Below are positions 27,401 to 30,478 of a DNA stretch of 64,000 nucleotides, piece after piece (position 1 is the stretch's first letter; the number at the start of each line of letters is the position of its first letter). The notes beneath the pieces were generated by a model. That model had not been told where the DNA came from. It did no database searches and saw only the letters and a list, made by a program, of their open reading frames with translations. The DNA is from Ecdyonurus torrentis (lineage: Eukaryota > Arthropoda > Insecta > Ephemeroptera > Heptageniidae). A program made the translations under genes and the position numbers. The stretch covers positions 8,613,637 through 8,677,636 of the forward strand of contig OX439133.1 of assembly GCA_949318235.1 (NCBI GenBank). The letters run 5' to 3'.

Positions 27401-29303
27401 ACAATAATGAAAATTGCGAATTTTTAGTAAAAAATAAATATACAAGATAAAATATTCTTTGGACGCCCCTTGGGCGTCCTTCGGACGTCCATATAATTTT
27501 TACGATTTTTTTTTAATATTTATTTATATTTCAATATTAATGTTTTATAGCATTAAGGAACAAAAACAGCGCAGCGCAGTAGAAACGCATATGGGTCATC
27601 CATGGAATCATATGGGACGTCCGACGGGCGTCCGTATAAATCCCGCGTCAGAAATACCCATGAAACTCATTTTTGTATGTTATCTGTATTGAATATGCTT
27701 TAAACATTGAAATAATATCTATTTCAAATAAAAGAAACTAAAAGCGTCAACATAAACATGTAGAAATAATATCGTGGTATAAGTAGATCATAAAGTCAAA
27801 GCATTAACATACTAATGCTTTGTCAGAATTGTTTAGGCCGCTGCGCAGGTGATCACGGAAGTCAAGCAACGTCGAGCTTAGTCAGTACTTGGATGGGTAA
27901 AAAAAAAATTAATATCCGAATTTGTGAATTGTAACTTAAATTAAGTAACTTAAATTAAGATCGTAACGAATTAACAAATTTATTTTTTTATAATTATTAT
28001 TATTACTTTAATTTGCCCTGTGGGTGGGACGTCCACCGGCCGTCCAACGGACGTCCCCGTCGGCTGTTCCAAAAGAGCGTCCACCGGACGTCCCCAGGGA
28101 CGTCCCTGGGGACGTCCGACGGGGCGTCCGACGGCTCTTTAGCGGTCATCCGTCGTACGTCCAACGGGCGTCCATGCGGTTTGCGGGAATATACATTTTG
28201 AGTTGATACAAAGACGTCTCTTATATTGCAACTATCAAGAGCAATGAAGTAACAAAACGCCCCAGACCACCCTCACATACATAGCGCTAACACAACATAA
28301 CAGAGTGTCTCATTTCTTGCTATATGCTTATAGTAAAAAGAAAGAAGTTGATGAAATGTGAACTCAAAAATCTTAAATGTTTAATACTTAATAGTATATT
28401 ATTATACATATTTTATATTATTATTTAAAATAAAAATAATTTATTATTATTTTAATATAAAATTATGCATATAGTTTTTTTATATATATTAATAATAATT
28501 ATAATGTATTATATAAAAAAACATATTTTTTGTATTTTATTTTAATTACAATTATTTTTTATTTCATTTTTTACAAAAGGAAATGATGTCGAGCATATGG
28601 TTAATATACATAATTATGGTAGATCATCTATTTAATTTTAAAAAGTATGTATTAAAAAAAAATCTGCAAAGTTTTTAGGATGTTTTTATTTTTAGTGTAC
28701 TCTATTTTAGCTTATTTTTTTAGATTTTCCGCAAGGAAAATGATGTATACCTCAGGATGTAACACGGATAAAATATATCATACAATAAAAATAAATAGAT
28801 ATGAAAATATGCAATAATAACTTTTTTAAGGTATTTGGATGTTTTTATTTCGCTTAAAAAAGTTGCGTGTATAAATGAGAGTAAAAAAATGTATGTATAA
28901 TTATGTATTATGTATGTATTATATGTAATTTCTGATAAGCTAGCTTAACTTATCAGGGGTCTAAATCAGTTTGATTAGATTGTCTAACATACATCATAAT
29001 GATCATAATATTACGAGGAAATGGCAATTTTTAATATGTATGTACCTCCTACAAAAGGTATGTATGTATGTATGTAAAAAATAACGAGTGTCGTATTTCC
29101 CGGAACTTTCCGATTTTTCCAAAATGCATCATGTAGGTATTACATATATATCATATATGTATGCATACACCAGCGGAATATTTCGCATTTATGTAAAACA
29201 TATTAACATAATTATGATGTATATGTATATAATATGTAACTTACCCTGACCCAGTAACAGCGGAGTAAATAAATTTCTTGGCACTTTGTATAAAGGCACT
29301 CAT
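114..29303 (-). CDS. BAG - atlastin/GBP-type GTPase - 7x three-helix-bundle - Hsp70 fusion gene (18 exons, 3'-incomplete)
   Basis: This is a spliced gene on the minus strand. Exons are 29245-29303, 19842-20596, 18904-19101, 18257-18441, 17266-17385, 16404-16709, 15606-15738, 14559-14740, 13672-13878, 10921-11175, 10068-10346, 7639-7914, 6327-6584, 4869-5126, 3601-3885, 2740-2836, 848-1045 and 114-243. Every predicted junction has AG/GT sites and matching phase, and together they give 4,181 coding bases. The predicted protein has a BAG domain (about 70-152), a polar linker, an atlastin-like GTPase (P-loop 379-386, RDTTG 422-426, DTQG 446-449, RD 517-518), a middle domain, seven three-helix-bundle-like modules (647-1252) and an Hsp70 ATPase domain starting near 1285. 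The Hsp70 domain is cut by the left edge. No transmembrane hairpin of the atlastin kind is present. BAG domains release ADP from Hsp70, and atlastin-type GTPases dimerise on membranes. A GTP-driven chaperone scaffold is my inference. The exon chain is well supported, but function is unknown and needs transcript proof. Confidence 0.88.
244..847. other. Intron 17 of the fusion gene, with a partial repeat (family G)
   Basis: This AT-rich intron contains at 578-806 a copy of a dispersed repeat (TTAAAGCCATAGACCACATAAA... TGACGTCAGAAAC...). The repeat also occurs at 43794-44010 and, inverted, at the right part of 61555-62417. Nothing coding is seen. Confidence 0.6.
578..806 (-). repeat. Family G repeat, copy 1
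   Basis: This segment matches 43794-44010 in the same orientation and the right part of 61555-62417 in reverse. It contains TGACGTCA. The start has TTAA, as in families A and B of this window. Confidence 0.55.
848..1045 (-). CDS. Exon 17: Hsp70 ATPase domain, N-terminal part
   Basis: Residues 1285-1350 open the Hsp70 nucleotide-binding domain: TYAIGIDLGTTNCC (phosphate-1 loop DLGTT at 1292-1296), then EIILNSIDKNTTPSVVCF, IVFGETAVKAG and PENCIS. All are diagnostic of canonical cytosolic-type Hsp70. The exon begins one residue before the family's usual first conserved residues. It has no initiator Met of its own, which supports a fusion. Confidence 0.94.
1331..2440. mobile_element. 1.1 kb TIR element in intron 16
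   Basis: Both ends carry the same 14-bp inverted repeat (CCCATTGTGGACGG / CCGTCCACAATGGG). Long imperfect subterminal repeats share an ATAGCGGGAAA motif and an ATGTTGTTTTTAT motif. The right end is followed by TTAA, as in piggyBac-type elements, but the left flank lacks it. There is no transposase, so it is non-autonomous. Confidence 0.6.
2740..2836 (-). CDS. Exon 16: charged linker to Hsp70
   Basis: Residues 1253-1284 (DMQTSYDDIEETYAKNLRDL, then a Glu-rich tail ending EGAS) form a single helix. The exon runs from phase 0 to phase 1 and is the only piece joining the last bundle module to the Hsp70 exon. It has no stop and no recognisable start of a separate gene. Confidence 0.82.
2918..2946. 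repeat. Fragment of family C foldback repeat
   Basis: The stretch GATAGAAGAAACCAGCAAGGG matches the ends of the family C hairpins found at 5591, 6021, 10632 and 16033. Only one arm is visible here. The rest of intron 15 (2837-3600) is plain AT-rich DNA. Confidence 0.4.
3601..3885 (-). CDS. Exon 15: three-helix-bundle module 7
   Basis: Residues 1158-1252 are the last module, with a long Lys/Glu helix (KKYKNYQEKNEKMQETFKNE), Y.SNMQRQM, LYEEHQKQKEICIATFEEM and KLEWLEKLQH. The exon is phase 0-0, 95 codons. It also scores as coiled coil by eye. Confidence 0.87.
4015..4410. mobile_element. TTAA-ended MITE, family A, copy 1
   Basis: The element is a foldback of about 396 bp. It begins TTAAAGCCCTTGTCAACTTA and ends with its inverted complement, GACAAAGGGCTTTAA. 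The core repeats TGACGTCA on both sides of a CCGCCAATCACAG segment. TTAA at both ends suggests piggyBac-like insertion. Copies: 6728-7134 and 61169-61548. Confidence 0.75.
4623..4648. repeat. Poly-T tract in intron 14
   Basis: This T homopolymer follows one arm of a family C repeat (CCTTGCTGGTTTCC at about 4560). The remaining DNA to 4868 holds nothing recognisable. Confidence 0.7.
4869..5126 (-). CDS. Exon 14: three-helix-bundle module 6
   Basis: Residues 1072-1157 (LRQAELEHRKLQFDESIKYY, KMDGLEIDVRPVVDLEAKH, IKNEAKNLLIAFCEMEDYDG, ending in NFDE) repeat the pattern Y..KM, L..KH...K.EA...F. The exon is phase 0-0, 86 codons. Confidence 0.9.
5186..5230 (+). ncRNA. Decayed hammerhead ribozyme copy
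   Basis: This 45-base segment aligns over its whole length with the intact ribozymes at 9169-9213 and 11736-11780 (opposite strand), with matching sequence on both sides (5161-5290). Stem I (GCCTTA / TAAGGC) is intact. The catalytic boxes are mutated: CTGACAAG in place of CTGATGAG, and AATAAAAC in place of ACGAAAC. It should therefore not cleave. Confidence 0.7.
5591..5805. mobile_element. Foldback MITE, family C, copy 1 (intron 13)
   Basis: The inverted arms are TAGAATTACCAGCAAGGGCCTTACCA... and ...TGGTAAGGCCCTTGCTGGTAATTCTA, with further pairing inside (GTGTGGCAC / GTGCCACGCG). This family recurs throughout the introns of the fusion gene. Confidence 0.7.
6021..6231. mobile_element. Foldback MITE, family C, copy 2 (intron 13)
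   Basis: The arms AATCAATGAAAAAGATAGGAG...CCAGCAAGCGCCTTACCA and TGGTAAGGCACTTGTCG...CTCCTATCTTTTTCTTTGATT are near complementary. Confidence 0.65.
6327..6584 (-). CDS. Exon 13: three-helix-bundle module 5
   Basis: Residues 986-1071 give another copy: ERACQLFEKAYQTYEEQMGS, IPIENLYDEHAKIWEICFNV and SEFYTEVMQNLRQ. The CGG is lost, but the helix order, the LxxxHxxxxE element and the final EF...Y...L are kept. The exon is phase 0-0 and 86 codons, exactly the length of exon 14. Confidence 0.9.
6728..7134. mobile_element. TTAA-ended MITE, family A, copy 2 (intron 12)
   Basis: The layout is as at 4015-4410, with TTAAAGCTCTTGTC at one end and AGGGCTTTAA at the other and paired TGACGTCA cores at about 6860 and 6974. 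Confidence 0.72.
7135..7560. repeat. Repeat rich in GAACCAGTTCTGG motifs
   Basis: The same palindromic motif (ACTGGTTCTTA / GAACCAGTTC / GGTTCCAAGAACC) recurs at both ends of this stretch, around C homopolymers at about 7307-7318 and 7374-7393. It may be a foldback element inserted beside the MITE. Nothing coding. Confidence 0.4.
7639..7914 (-). CDS. Exon 12: three-helix-bundle module 4
   Basis: Residues 894-985 repeat the module: a basic first helix (RKIEKKEDEFQLLMVKCHQ), MYRRLMDEQCGGLKTV with the atlastin-like CGG, then LHKAANKEALALLTPHFK. The exon is phase 0-0, 92 codons. Confidence 0.9.
8325..8490. repeat. Dispersed repeat, family I, copy 1 (intron 11)
   Basis: AGCAATATGAGCCGCTTACA...TTAATTTCGACCTGGGTTGGA...TCTACCTCGCG recurs at 17582-17745 and, inverted, at 35570-35735. 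Related pieces are at 2480-2530, 12340-12450 and 16805-16930. Adjacent 8221-8290 (CAGCTGTCCATGGCTAG) belongs to the same unit. The class is not determined. Confidence 0.5.
8908..9605 (-). mobile_element. Hammerhead-ribozyme repeat, copy 1 (intron 11)
   Basis: About 690 bases match 11472-12180 nearly base for base, with only scattered substitutions. Read on the minus strand the unit contains a hammerhead ribozyme. There is no ORF. A GC-richer block with Alu-like density of TCTGC/CACGCG motifs follows the ribozyme. The pair may be a retrozyme or a ribozyme-carrying non-autonomous retroelement. Confidence 0.7.
9169..9213 (-). ncRNA. Hammerhead ribozyme, type I, copy 1
   Basis: Read 5'-3' on the minus strand, stem I is GCCUUA/UAAGGC (6 bp), followed by the CUGAUGA box. 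Stem II is GUCC/GGAC with loop UAGGUAAA. Then come the GAAA box and a minimal stem III ACC/GGU without a loop. The scissile GUC lies so that cleavage falls between 9175 and 9174. All core nucleotides of the hammerhead consensus are present. The loopless stem III resembles the short-stem animal ribozymes that act best as dimers. Bases outside stem I (CUCU/AGAG) could extend it. Confidence 0.9.
9757..9787. repeat. Poly-T tract beside family C fragment (intron 11)
   Basis: A T homopolymer is followed at 9820-9905 by one arm of family C (CCAGCAAGGGCCTTACCATAGTGAAG). The opposite arm is not evident before exon 11. Confidence 0.5.
10068..10346 (-). CDS. Exon 11: three-helix-bundle module 3
   Basis: Residues 801-893 are the module most like the atlastin bundle: CYQQTMDLYCGGPELVP, then an H at the expected spacing, EFKAHKLMYADMEEY and QLQLEINQ. 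Atlastins have the equivalent Y..KM...CGG, KH...KEE and L.SEI.E. The exon is phase 0-0, 93 codons. Confidence 0.9.
10632..10888. mobile_element. Foldback MITE, family C, copy 3 (intron 10)
   Basis: Arms AGGAGAAACCAGCAAGGTCCTTA and CAGCCCTTGCTGGTTTCT pair. A T homopolymer of about 50 bases (10734-10785) lies in the loop side, next to an AGATTTTTTAGATTTTT stretch. It ends about 30 bases from exon 10. Confidence 0.65.
10921..11175 (-). CDS. Exon 10: three-helix-bundle module 2
   Basis: Residues 716-800 form a phase 0-0 exon of 85 codons, all predicted helix and charged. Visible elements are FHSACSEIYETFQTTL, a Cys-rich middle (C.L.EKCKEACKHAV) and SKYNELVK at the end, the same layout as its neighbours. 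It lies between the two ribozyme-bearing repeats. Confidence 0.85.
11472..12255 (-). mobile_element. Hammerhead-ribozyme repeat, copy 2 (intron 9)
   Basis: This is a direct duplicate of 8908-9605. It carries an extra inverted end: GATGATAGAGTAGGAGAGATAGA at 12155-12180 is mirrored at 12219-12245, closing with AAACTTATT complementary to the AATAAGTTT at the left end. The two copies bracket exons 10 and 11. Confidence 0.7.
11736..11780 (-). ncRNA. Hammerhead ribozyme, type I, copy 2
   Basis: It is identical over its 45 bases to copy 1, with intact catalytic boxes and stems. The predicted cleavage falls between 11742 and 11741 on the minus strand. Confidence 0.9.
12700..13207. mobile_element. 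hAT-like non-autonomous element, CAGGGTTTCTAG TIR (intron 9)
   Basis: It starts CAGGGTTTCTAGTAG and ends with TTACTAGAAACCCTG. The inside has the same CCTGCATTTTCAAGG/TTTTCCAGG phrases near both ends. The TIRs match those at 23228 and 25953. No clear target duplication. Confidence 0.65.
13208..13455 (+). mobile_element. 3' end of an unclassified retroelement
   Basis: The segment ends with TACACGCATTGTGTTTAATAAATAAAATAAAATAAA, a polyadenylation signal with an A-rich tail. An inverted relative is at 38222-38412 (shared GCATGTATAATACTGTTATTTGAT and GCCGAGGGCA). It looks like a LINE or SINE 3' tail, and no coding sequence remains. Confidence 0.5.
13672..13878 (-). CDS. Exon 9: three-helix-bundle module 1
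   Basis: Residues 647-715 are the first helical module after the G domain, where atlastin has its single three-helix bundle. The pattern is a Lys/Glu helix with Y.REME, then VLHQSAL..A...FD and a C-terminal Y.KKL.E. The exon is phase 0-0 and shorter (69 codons) than the other modules. Confidence 0.85.
13879..14558. other. Intron 8: G and C homopolymers, no gene
   Basis: It contains G (about 14071-14086) and C (about 14211-14225) homopolymers and otherwise unremarkable AT-rich DNA. No repeat family is recognised. Confidence 0.5.
14559..14740 (-). CDS. Exon 8: GTPase/middle-domain junction
   Basis: Residues 586-646 (IRENFLEYLKLFIETVL...AVKQIGGEYISAQDLLAYMKNYVEKLQ...PKTLFQ) follow the atlastin pattern in which I-N-G-x-x-ITC-x-x-L-x-EY leads into the helical middle domain. 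The split GAT codon at the exon 7/8 junction supports the splice call. Confidence 0.92.
15364..15547. mobile_element. Short TA-flanked foldback MITE (intron 7)
   Basis: TATCGAGGGTGCTCCGCTATAATGTCCTAAGTCCA at one end is mirrored by TGGACTTAGGACAATATAGC...AGCACCCTCGATA. A T homopolymer (15410-15439) lies inside. The outer TA suggests Tc1/mariner-type insertion. Confidence 0.7.
15606..15738 (-). CDS. Exon 7: end of GTPase domain
   Basis: Residues 542-585 include CFKRIECFLMPNPGEKVATS and NFTGTLT. These match the atlastin stretch with the conserved Cys-Phe-Leu-x-Pro-xx-Pro-Gly and KVAT near the end of the G domain. The exon starts in phase 0 and ends in phase 1, in frame with exon 8. Confidence 0.9.
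16033..16217. mobile_element. Foldback MITE, family C, copy 4 (intron 6)
   Basis: AATAATAAAGAAAATGATAGAATTACCAGCAAGG is mirrored by CCTTGCTGATAATTCTATCATTGTCTTTATTATT. The inner arms (AGAAGTTCTGTAGAGAGGTC / GACCTCTCCGTAGAACTTC) pair too. Confidence 0.72.
16404..16709 (-). CDS. Exon 6: GTPase G3 and G4 motifs
   Basis: Residues 440-541 contain LLDTQGTFD (G3, DTQG at 446-449), the helix FALSTLLSSVQIYNL and FLIRDW (the RD motif that serves as G4 in atlastins and GBPs, 517-518). All residues expected for guanine-nucleotide binding can be seen, so the GTPase is probably active. The exon is phase 0-0. Confidence 0.94.
16987..17255. mobile_element. TTAA-ended MITE, family B, copy truncated at right (intron 5)
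   Basis: It starts TTAAAGGCGTAGAACACCTT like the complete copy at 48838-49155. The arms around GTCACTGACGTCACAGC are inverted. The right terminus is lost, so the element now ends within about 10 bases of the exon 5 donor. Confidence 0.72.
17266..17385 (-). CDS. Exon 5: GTPase switch I region
   Basis: Forty codons (residues 400-439) contain GFSWRGGKERDTTGILMW, the strongly conserved atlastin segment around switch I with its G2 threonine. The exon is phase 0 at both ends. A TTAA-flanked MITE lies close to the donor side, inside intron 5. Confidence 0.93.
17582..17745. repeat. Dispersed repeat, family I, copy 2 (intron 4)
   Basis: GAGCAATATAAGCCGCTTAC...CGGCCTGGGTTAGAG...TTTACCTCGCGTCCCTG...CTCCCATTCCCCAATT matches 8325-8490 and the inverted copy at 35570-35735. 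Confidence 0.5.
18257..18441 (-). CDS. Exon 4: GTPase N-terminus with P-loop
   Basis: Residues 338-399 align with the start of the atlastin/GBP GTPase domain (PIQLL...G.F.LDE.A...VL...VK.RKIAIVSVVG). The P-loop GAFRRGKS (379-386) is followed by FLLNFMLRYL, the atlastin-type sequence after the nucleotide loop. The catalytic arginine position of the atlastin P-loop (GAFRxGKS) is kept. The exon ends in phase 0. Confidence 0.93.
18904..19101 (-). CDS. Exon 3: acidic and Ser/Thr/Asn-rich linker
   Basis: Residues 272-337 join the BAG region to the GTPase. The exon starts and ends in phase 1, in frame with both neighbours. It opens with an acidic VENDEESMDFEVIESESQD run and continues with low-complexity polar sequence. 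No known domain is visible. It is probably a flexible linker. Confidence 0.75.
19102..19841. other. Intron 2: GC-richer block of unknown origin
   Basis: Bases about 19560-19760 are GC-richer than their surroundings (ACCCCTACACCTAGGTCCTATCCTGCATGG...) with a CCCCCCCCCC run. It may be part of a retroelement. No protein similarity seen on either strand. Confidence 0.35.
19842..20596 (-). CDS. Exon 2: Lys-rich segment, BAG domain and acidic linker
   Basis: This 251-codon exon covers residues 20-271. A basic GKKGKKKPKRSK-like stretch comes first, a possible nuclear-localisation or RNA/membrane-binding patch. Residues about 70-152 then match a BAG domain, a three-helix bundle that binds the Hsp70 ATPase domain. 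The second and third helices carry the family pattern YLxxIEE, ALDxV and RRDxxKxVQ. The residues that in BAG1 contact Hsc70 (Glu212, Asp222, Arg237, Gln245) have counterparts at E106, D116, R130 and Q138, with the spacing of BAG3-type domains. The remainder is Asn/Gln/Asp-rich and probably disordered. An alternative initiation at an in-frame ATG just upstream of the acceptor is possible but less likely than splicing from exon 1. Confidence 0.88.
20648..20668. repeat. Poly-T tract near the exon 2 acceptor side
   Basis: A T homopolymer lies upstream (in the gene's sense) of exon 2, inside intron 1. Confidence 0.6.
20700..20905. mobile_element. Family B MITE, diverged copy
   Basis: ATATCCTAACAAAC...GTTTGTGACGGCACAGCTCGCC is mirrored by GCTGTGACGTCACAAAC...TTTTTTGTTCAAGGTGTTCAAGG. 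These are the same modules as at 16987 and 48838, more decayed and without a clean left end. Confidence 0.55.
21164..21275. mobile_element. 112-bp MITE, family H, copy 1
   Basis: TAATGCTGTTCGTATACCCTGTTC and GACAGGGTTTGCGAACAGCATTA form terminal inverted repeats with TA at the outside. The second copy at 37527-37638 has exactly the same length with the core in the opposite orientation. Confidence 0.75.
21450..23110. repeat. Degenerate ATCAG/ACTGTTA-rich repeat field, part 1
   Basis: Short related phrases (AGTTAACATCAG, GATATCAGCTAA, TTACTGCAAATGCATAAAATA, GTTCAGTTCAGTTGATATCAGC) recur many times. Some recur as near copies spaced 60-120 bp apart at 22020-22210 and 22800-23100. It continues after the insertion at 26080-26470. 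It looks like an old minisatellite or part of a large repeat. Confidence 0.55.
22301..22316. repeat. G homopolymer
   Basis: A run of G interrupts the degenerate field. No other structure is evident around it. Confidence 0.6.
23228..25953. mobile_element. hAT-like element with CAGGGTTTCTAGCA TIRs and 7-bp target duplication
   Basis: It begins CAGGGTTTCTAGCAG and ends TGCTAGAAACCCTG. It is flanked by GGTTAAG on both sides (23221-23227 and 25953-25959, sharing the last G). Subterminal CCCTGCATTTTCC phrases match the smaller relative at 12700-13207. Its interior is occupied by the large palindrome, and no transposase is evident. Confidence 0.72.
23798..25658. repeat. Near-perfect palindrome, two arms of about 865 bp
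   Basis: The left arm 23798-24662 and the right arm 24796-25658 are inverted copies with only a handful of differences (for example at CCTTATAAATAGG versus CCGTATAAATAGG). A spacer of about 133 bp separates them. Each arm contains the same 87-codon open frame, with no known similarity. The arms are far more alike than other repeats here, so the palindrome is young or is homogenised by gene conversion. Confidence 0.9.
26080..26470. repeat. Degenerate ATCAG-rich repeat field, part 2
   Basis: AGCTAATATCAGTTGAATACAGTTCAGATCAG and similar phrases continue the field seen at 21450-23110, so the SINE and its insertion landed inside it. Confidence 0.55.
26548..26667. mobile_element. Tc1/mariner-type MITE, 120 bp
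   Basis: CAGCTCTGGACAAAAGTTCCC and GGGAACTTTTGGCCAGAGCTG are terminal inverted repeats. TA flanks both sides, and the CAGCTCTGG end is typical of Tc1/mariner elements. The core is GC-rich (GGCAGCGGCGGCCGCTGC). Confidence 0.85.
26695..28190. repeat. Cluster of palindromic GGACGTCC motifs
   Basis: The 8-bp palindrome GGACGTCC, or one-base variants (GGGCGTCC, GGACGGCC), occurs more than a dozen times in three groups: 26700-26780, 26900-27620 singly, and densely at 28025-28180. These sit as GC-rich islands in AT-rich DNA. Surrounding bases vary, so it is not a simple tandem repeat. It continues no coding frame. Confidence 0.75.
27836..27900 (+). pseudogene. 5S rRNA fragment
   Basis: GATCACGGAAGTCAAGCAACGTCGAGCTTAGTCAGTACTTGGATGGGTAA matches the middle of animal 5S rRNA, including its internal promoter (box A AAGCAACGTCG and box C TACTTGGATGGG). 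Both ends of the gene are missing. It is followed by an A run, so it may be a processed piece or the head of a 5S-derived SINE. The GGACGTCC cluster surrounds it. Confidence 0.82.
28201..29244. other. Intron 1, proximal part: AT-rich, no gene
   Basis: Long A/T runs and short TATG/TGTA repeats (for example TATGTATGTATGTATG near 29060) fill the stretch up to the exon 1 donor. There is no coding or element signature. Confidence 0.5.
29245..29303 (-). CDS. Exon 1: start codon and N-terminal 19 residues
   Basis: This exon encodes MSAFIQSAKKFIYSAVTGS and ends with GG before a consensus GTAAGT donor (phase 2). That phase exactly fits the one-base lead of exon 2. The ATG has G at -3 and A at +4. An in-frame stop (TAG at 29325-29327) lies 24 bases upstream, so this is the most likely start. 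Intron 1 is 8,648 bases long. The short amphipathic-looking peptide is not recognised. Confidence 0.75.
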
Positions 29304-29960
29304 CTCGTGATTACTAATAGTAAACTAAAAAATATATATATAAATATATATATATATAAAGACAAACAGTAACTTGTTGCAAAGTCTAGTACATAATACG
29401 CATGACACACGGATCAATTAAACGCGAGTTCCCGACGACAATGTCTCCACTTGCAAACGTAGTTTATGCCTGTCAGGATTTAACACGAGAGTTCAAAGCA
29501 ATGCGATTGATATACTGGATTGATATCGGTCCGATCCGGGTCCGATCGCTTCGCTTATGTGCTTGTAGTGGACAGGTAGTGGCTTGTAGCTTGCTCTGAG
29601 CTTGCTCTAGGCTTGGCTTGCGTTCTTGAGTTGCTTGATTTTGAAAAGGGGAATCACCGCAGCCGGCTGCCTGCTTCCAGCATCCACTTTACTTTACTCT
29701 GCCCGACTCGGCCCGACTCAGCCCGACTGCTGCTGCTGCTCCCTCCCTCGATCCCCATGATCGACTGGTGCTTGCCTGCTTGATGGTGTAGCTTGGTGCC
29801 TCACTGCGCCTCACTGCGCCTCACTGCCTGACCTCGCATACCCTTCTCTTCTTTGCAGCTTCTTTGTCTCCCCATCCTCTCTACTTGGAATTGCTTTTGG
29901 AATGCCGAAATGTAAAAACACTTCTTATCACACACACACACACAACATGCACACGCACAC
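29304..29960 (-). promoter_or_regulatory. Probable 5' UTR and promoter region of the fusion gene
   Basis: Bases about 29420-29870, just upstream of the start codon, are GC- and CpG-richer than anywhere nearby (TCGGTCCGATCCGGGTCCGATCGCTTCGC; repeated GCCCGACT; CTGCTGCTGCTG). There is a short GCCTCACT triplet repeat at 29800-29826. This composition fits a promoter. No TATA box or start site can be assigned from sequence alone. Confidence 0.4.
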
Positions 29961-30236
29961 ACTCAAAAAAGAAGGAAAAGAAGAGAAAAAAAGTTGTCCT
30001 TATAAATTAGAAAGAAGAAACAAATTTTACTTTAGTGAGCTATTTTCTTAGTTTTATTATTATTAGTATTATGTACATATTATATTTTTTTTATACCGAA
30101 ATAACCACGTTCACGTTACGCTGTATCTTACGCCTTCACCGTAGTTACGCCGCATGTAATTTAAATTTATACCTGTTTTGTTTTTAACTGCGCTCTATAG
30201 ACCCCTGTAATAGTTATTTTATCTGCTATATGCCGC

Positions 30237-30240
<4 letters not shown>

Positions 30241-30275
<35 letters not shown>

Positions 30276-30332
30276 GAGAAATAGACTCTACTGCGCCGAT
30301 TTCGGATTTTTTTTTTTTTTTTTTTTTTTTTT
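30241..30332. repeat. Two poly-T tracts
   Basis: T homopolymers at about 30241-30269 and 30308-30332 flank a short unique segment. Each may be the tail of an old retrocopy. Confidence 0.6.
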
Positions 30333-30343
30333 AATGTATGTCA

Positions 30344-30478
30344 AAGTTAGAAGGTCTGCGGACAAAAGCGGGACAAAAGTCCCTGTGCGCAGTGCGCACA
30401 GGTAAAGCATATCGGCGAGCGGCGCAGAGGTCTTTTGACATAGGGACTTTTGTCCTCGGGCCGCGGGCCTTCTGACTG
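30344..30478. repeat. GC-rich foldback repeat
   Basis: AGTTAGAAGGTCTGCGGACAAAAGCGGGACAAAAGTCCC is mirrored by GGGACTTTTGTCC...GGGCCTTCTGACT, with a further palindrome GTGCGCAGTGCGCAC inside. It is probably a MITE, flanks not resolved. Confidence 0.55.

Noticed and set aside
27836..27900. Functional 5S rRNA gene
   Set aside because: Only the central half is present; both termini are missing.
28013..28206. GC-rich overlapping frames with Arg/Pro/Ser repeats
   Set aside because: They are translations of the GGACGTCC cluster in several frames at once.
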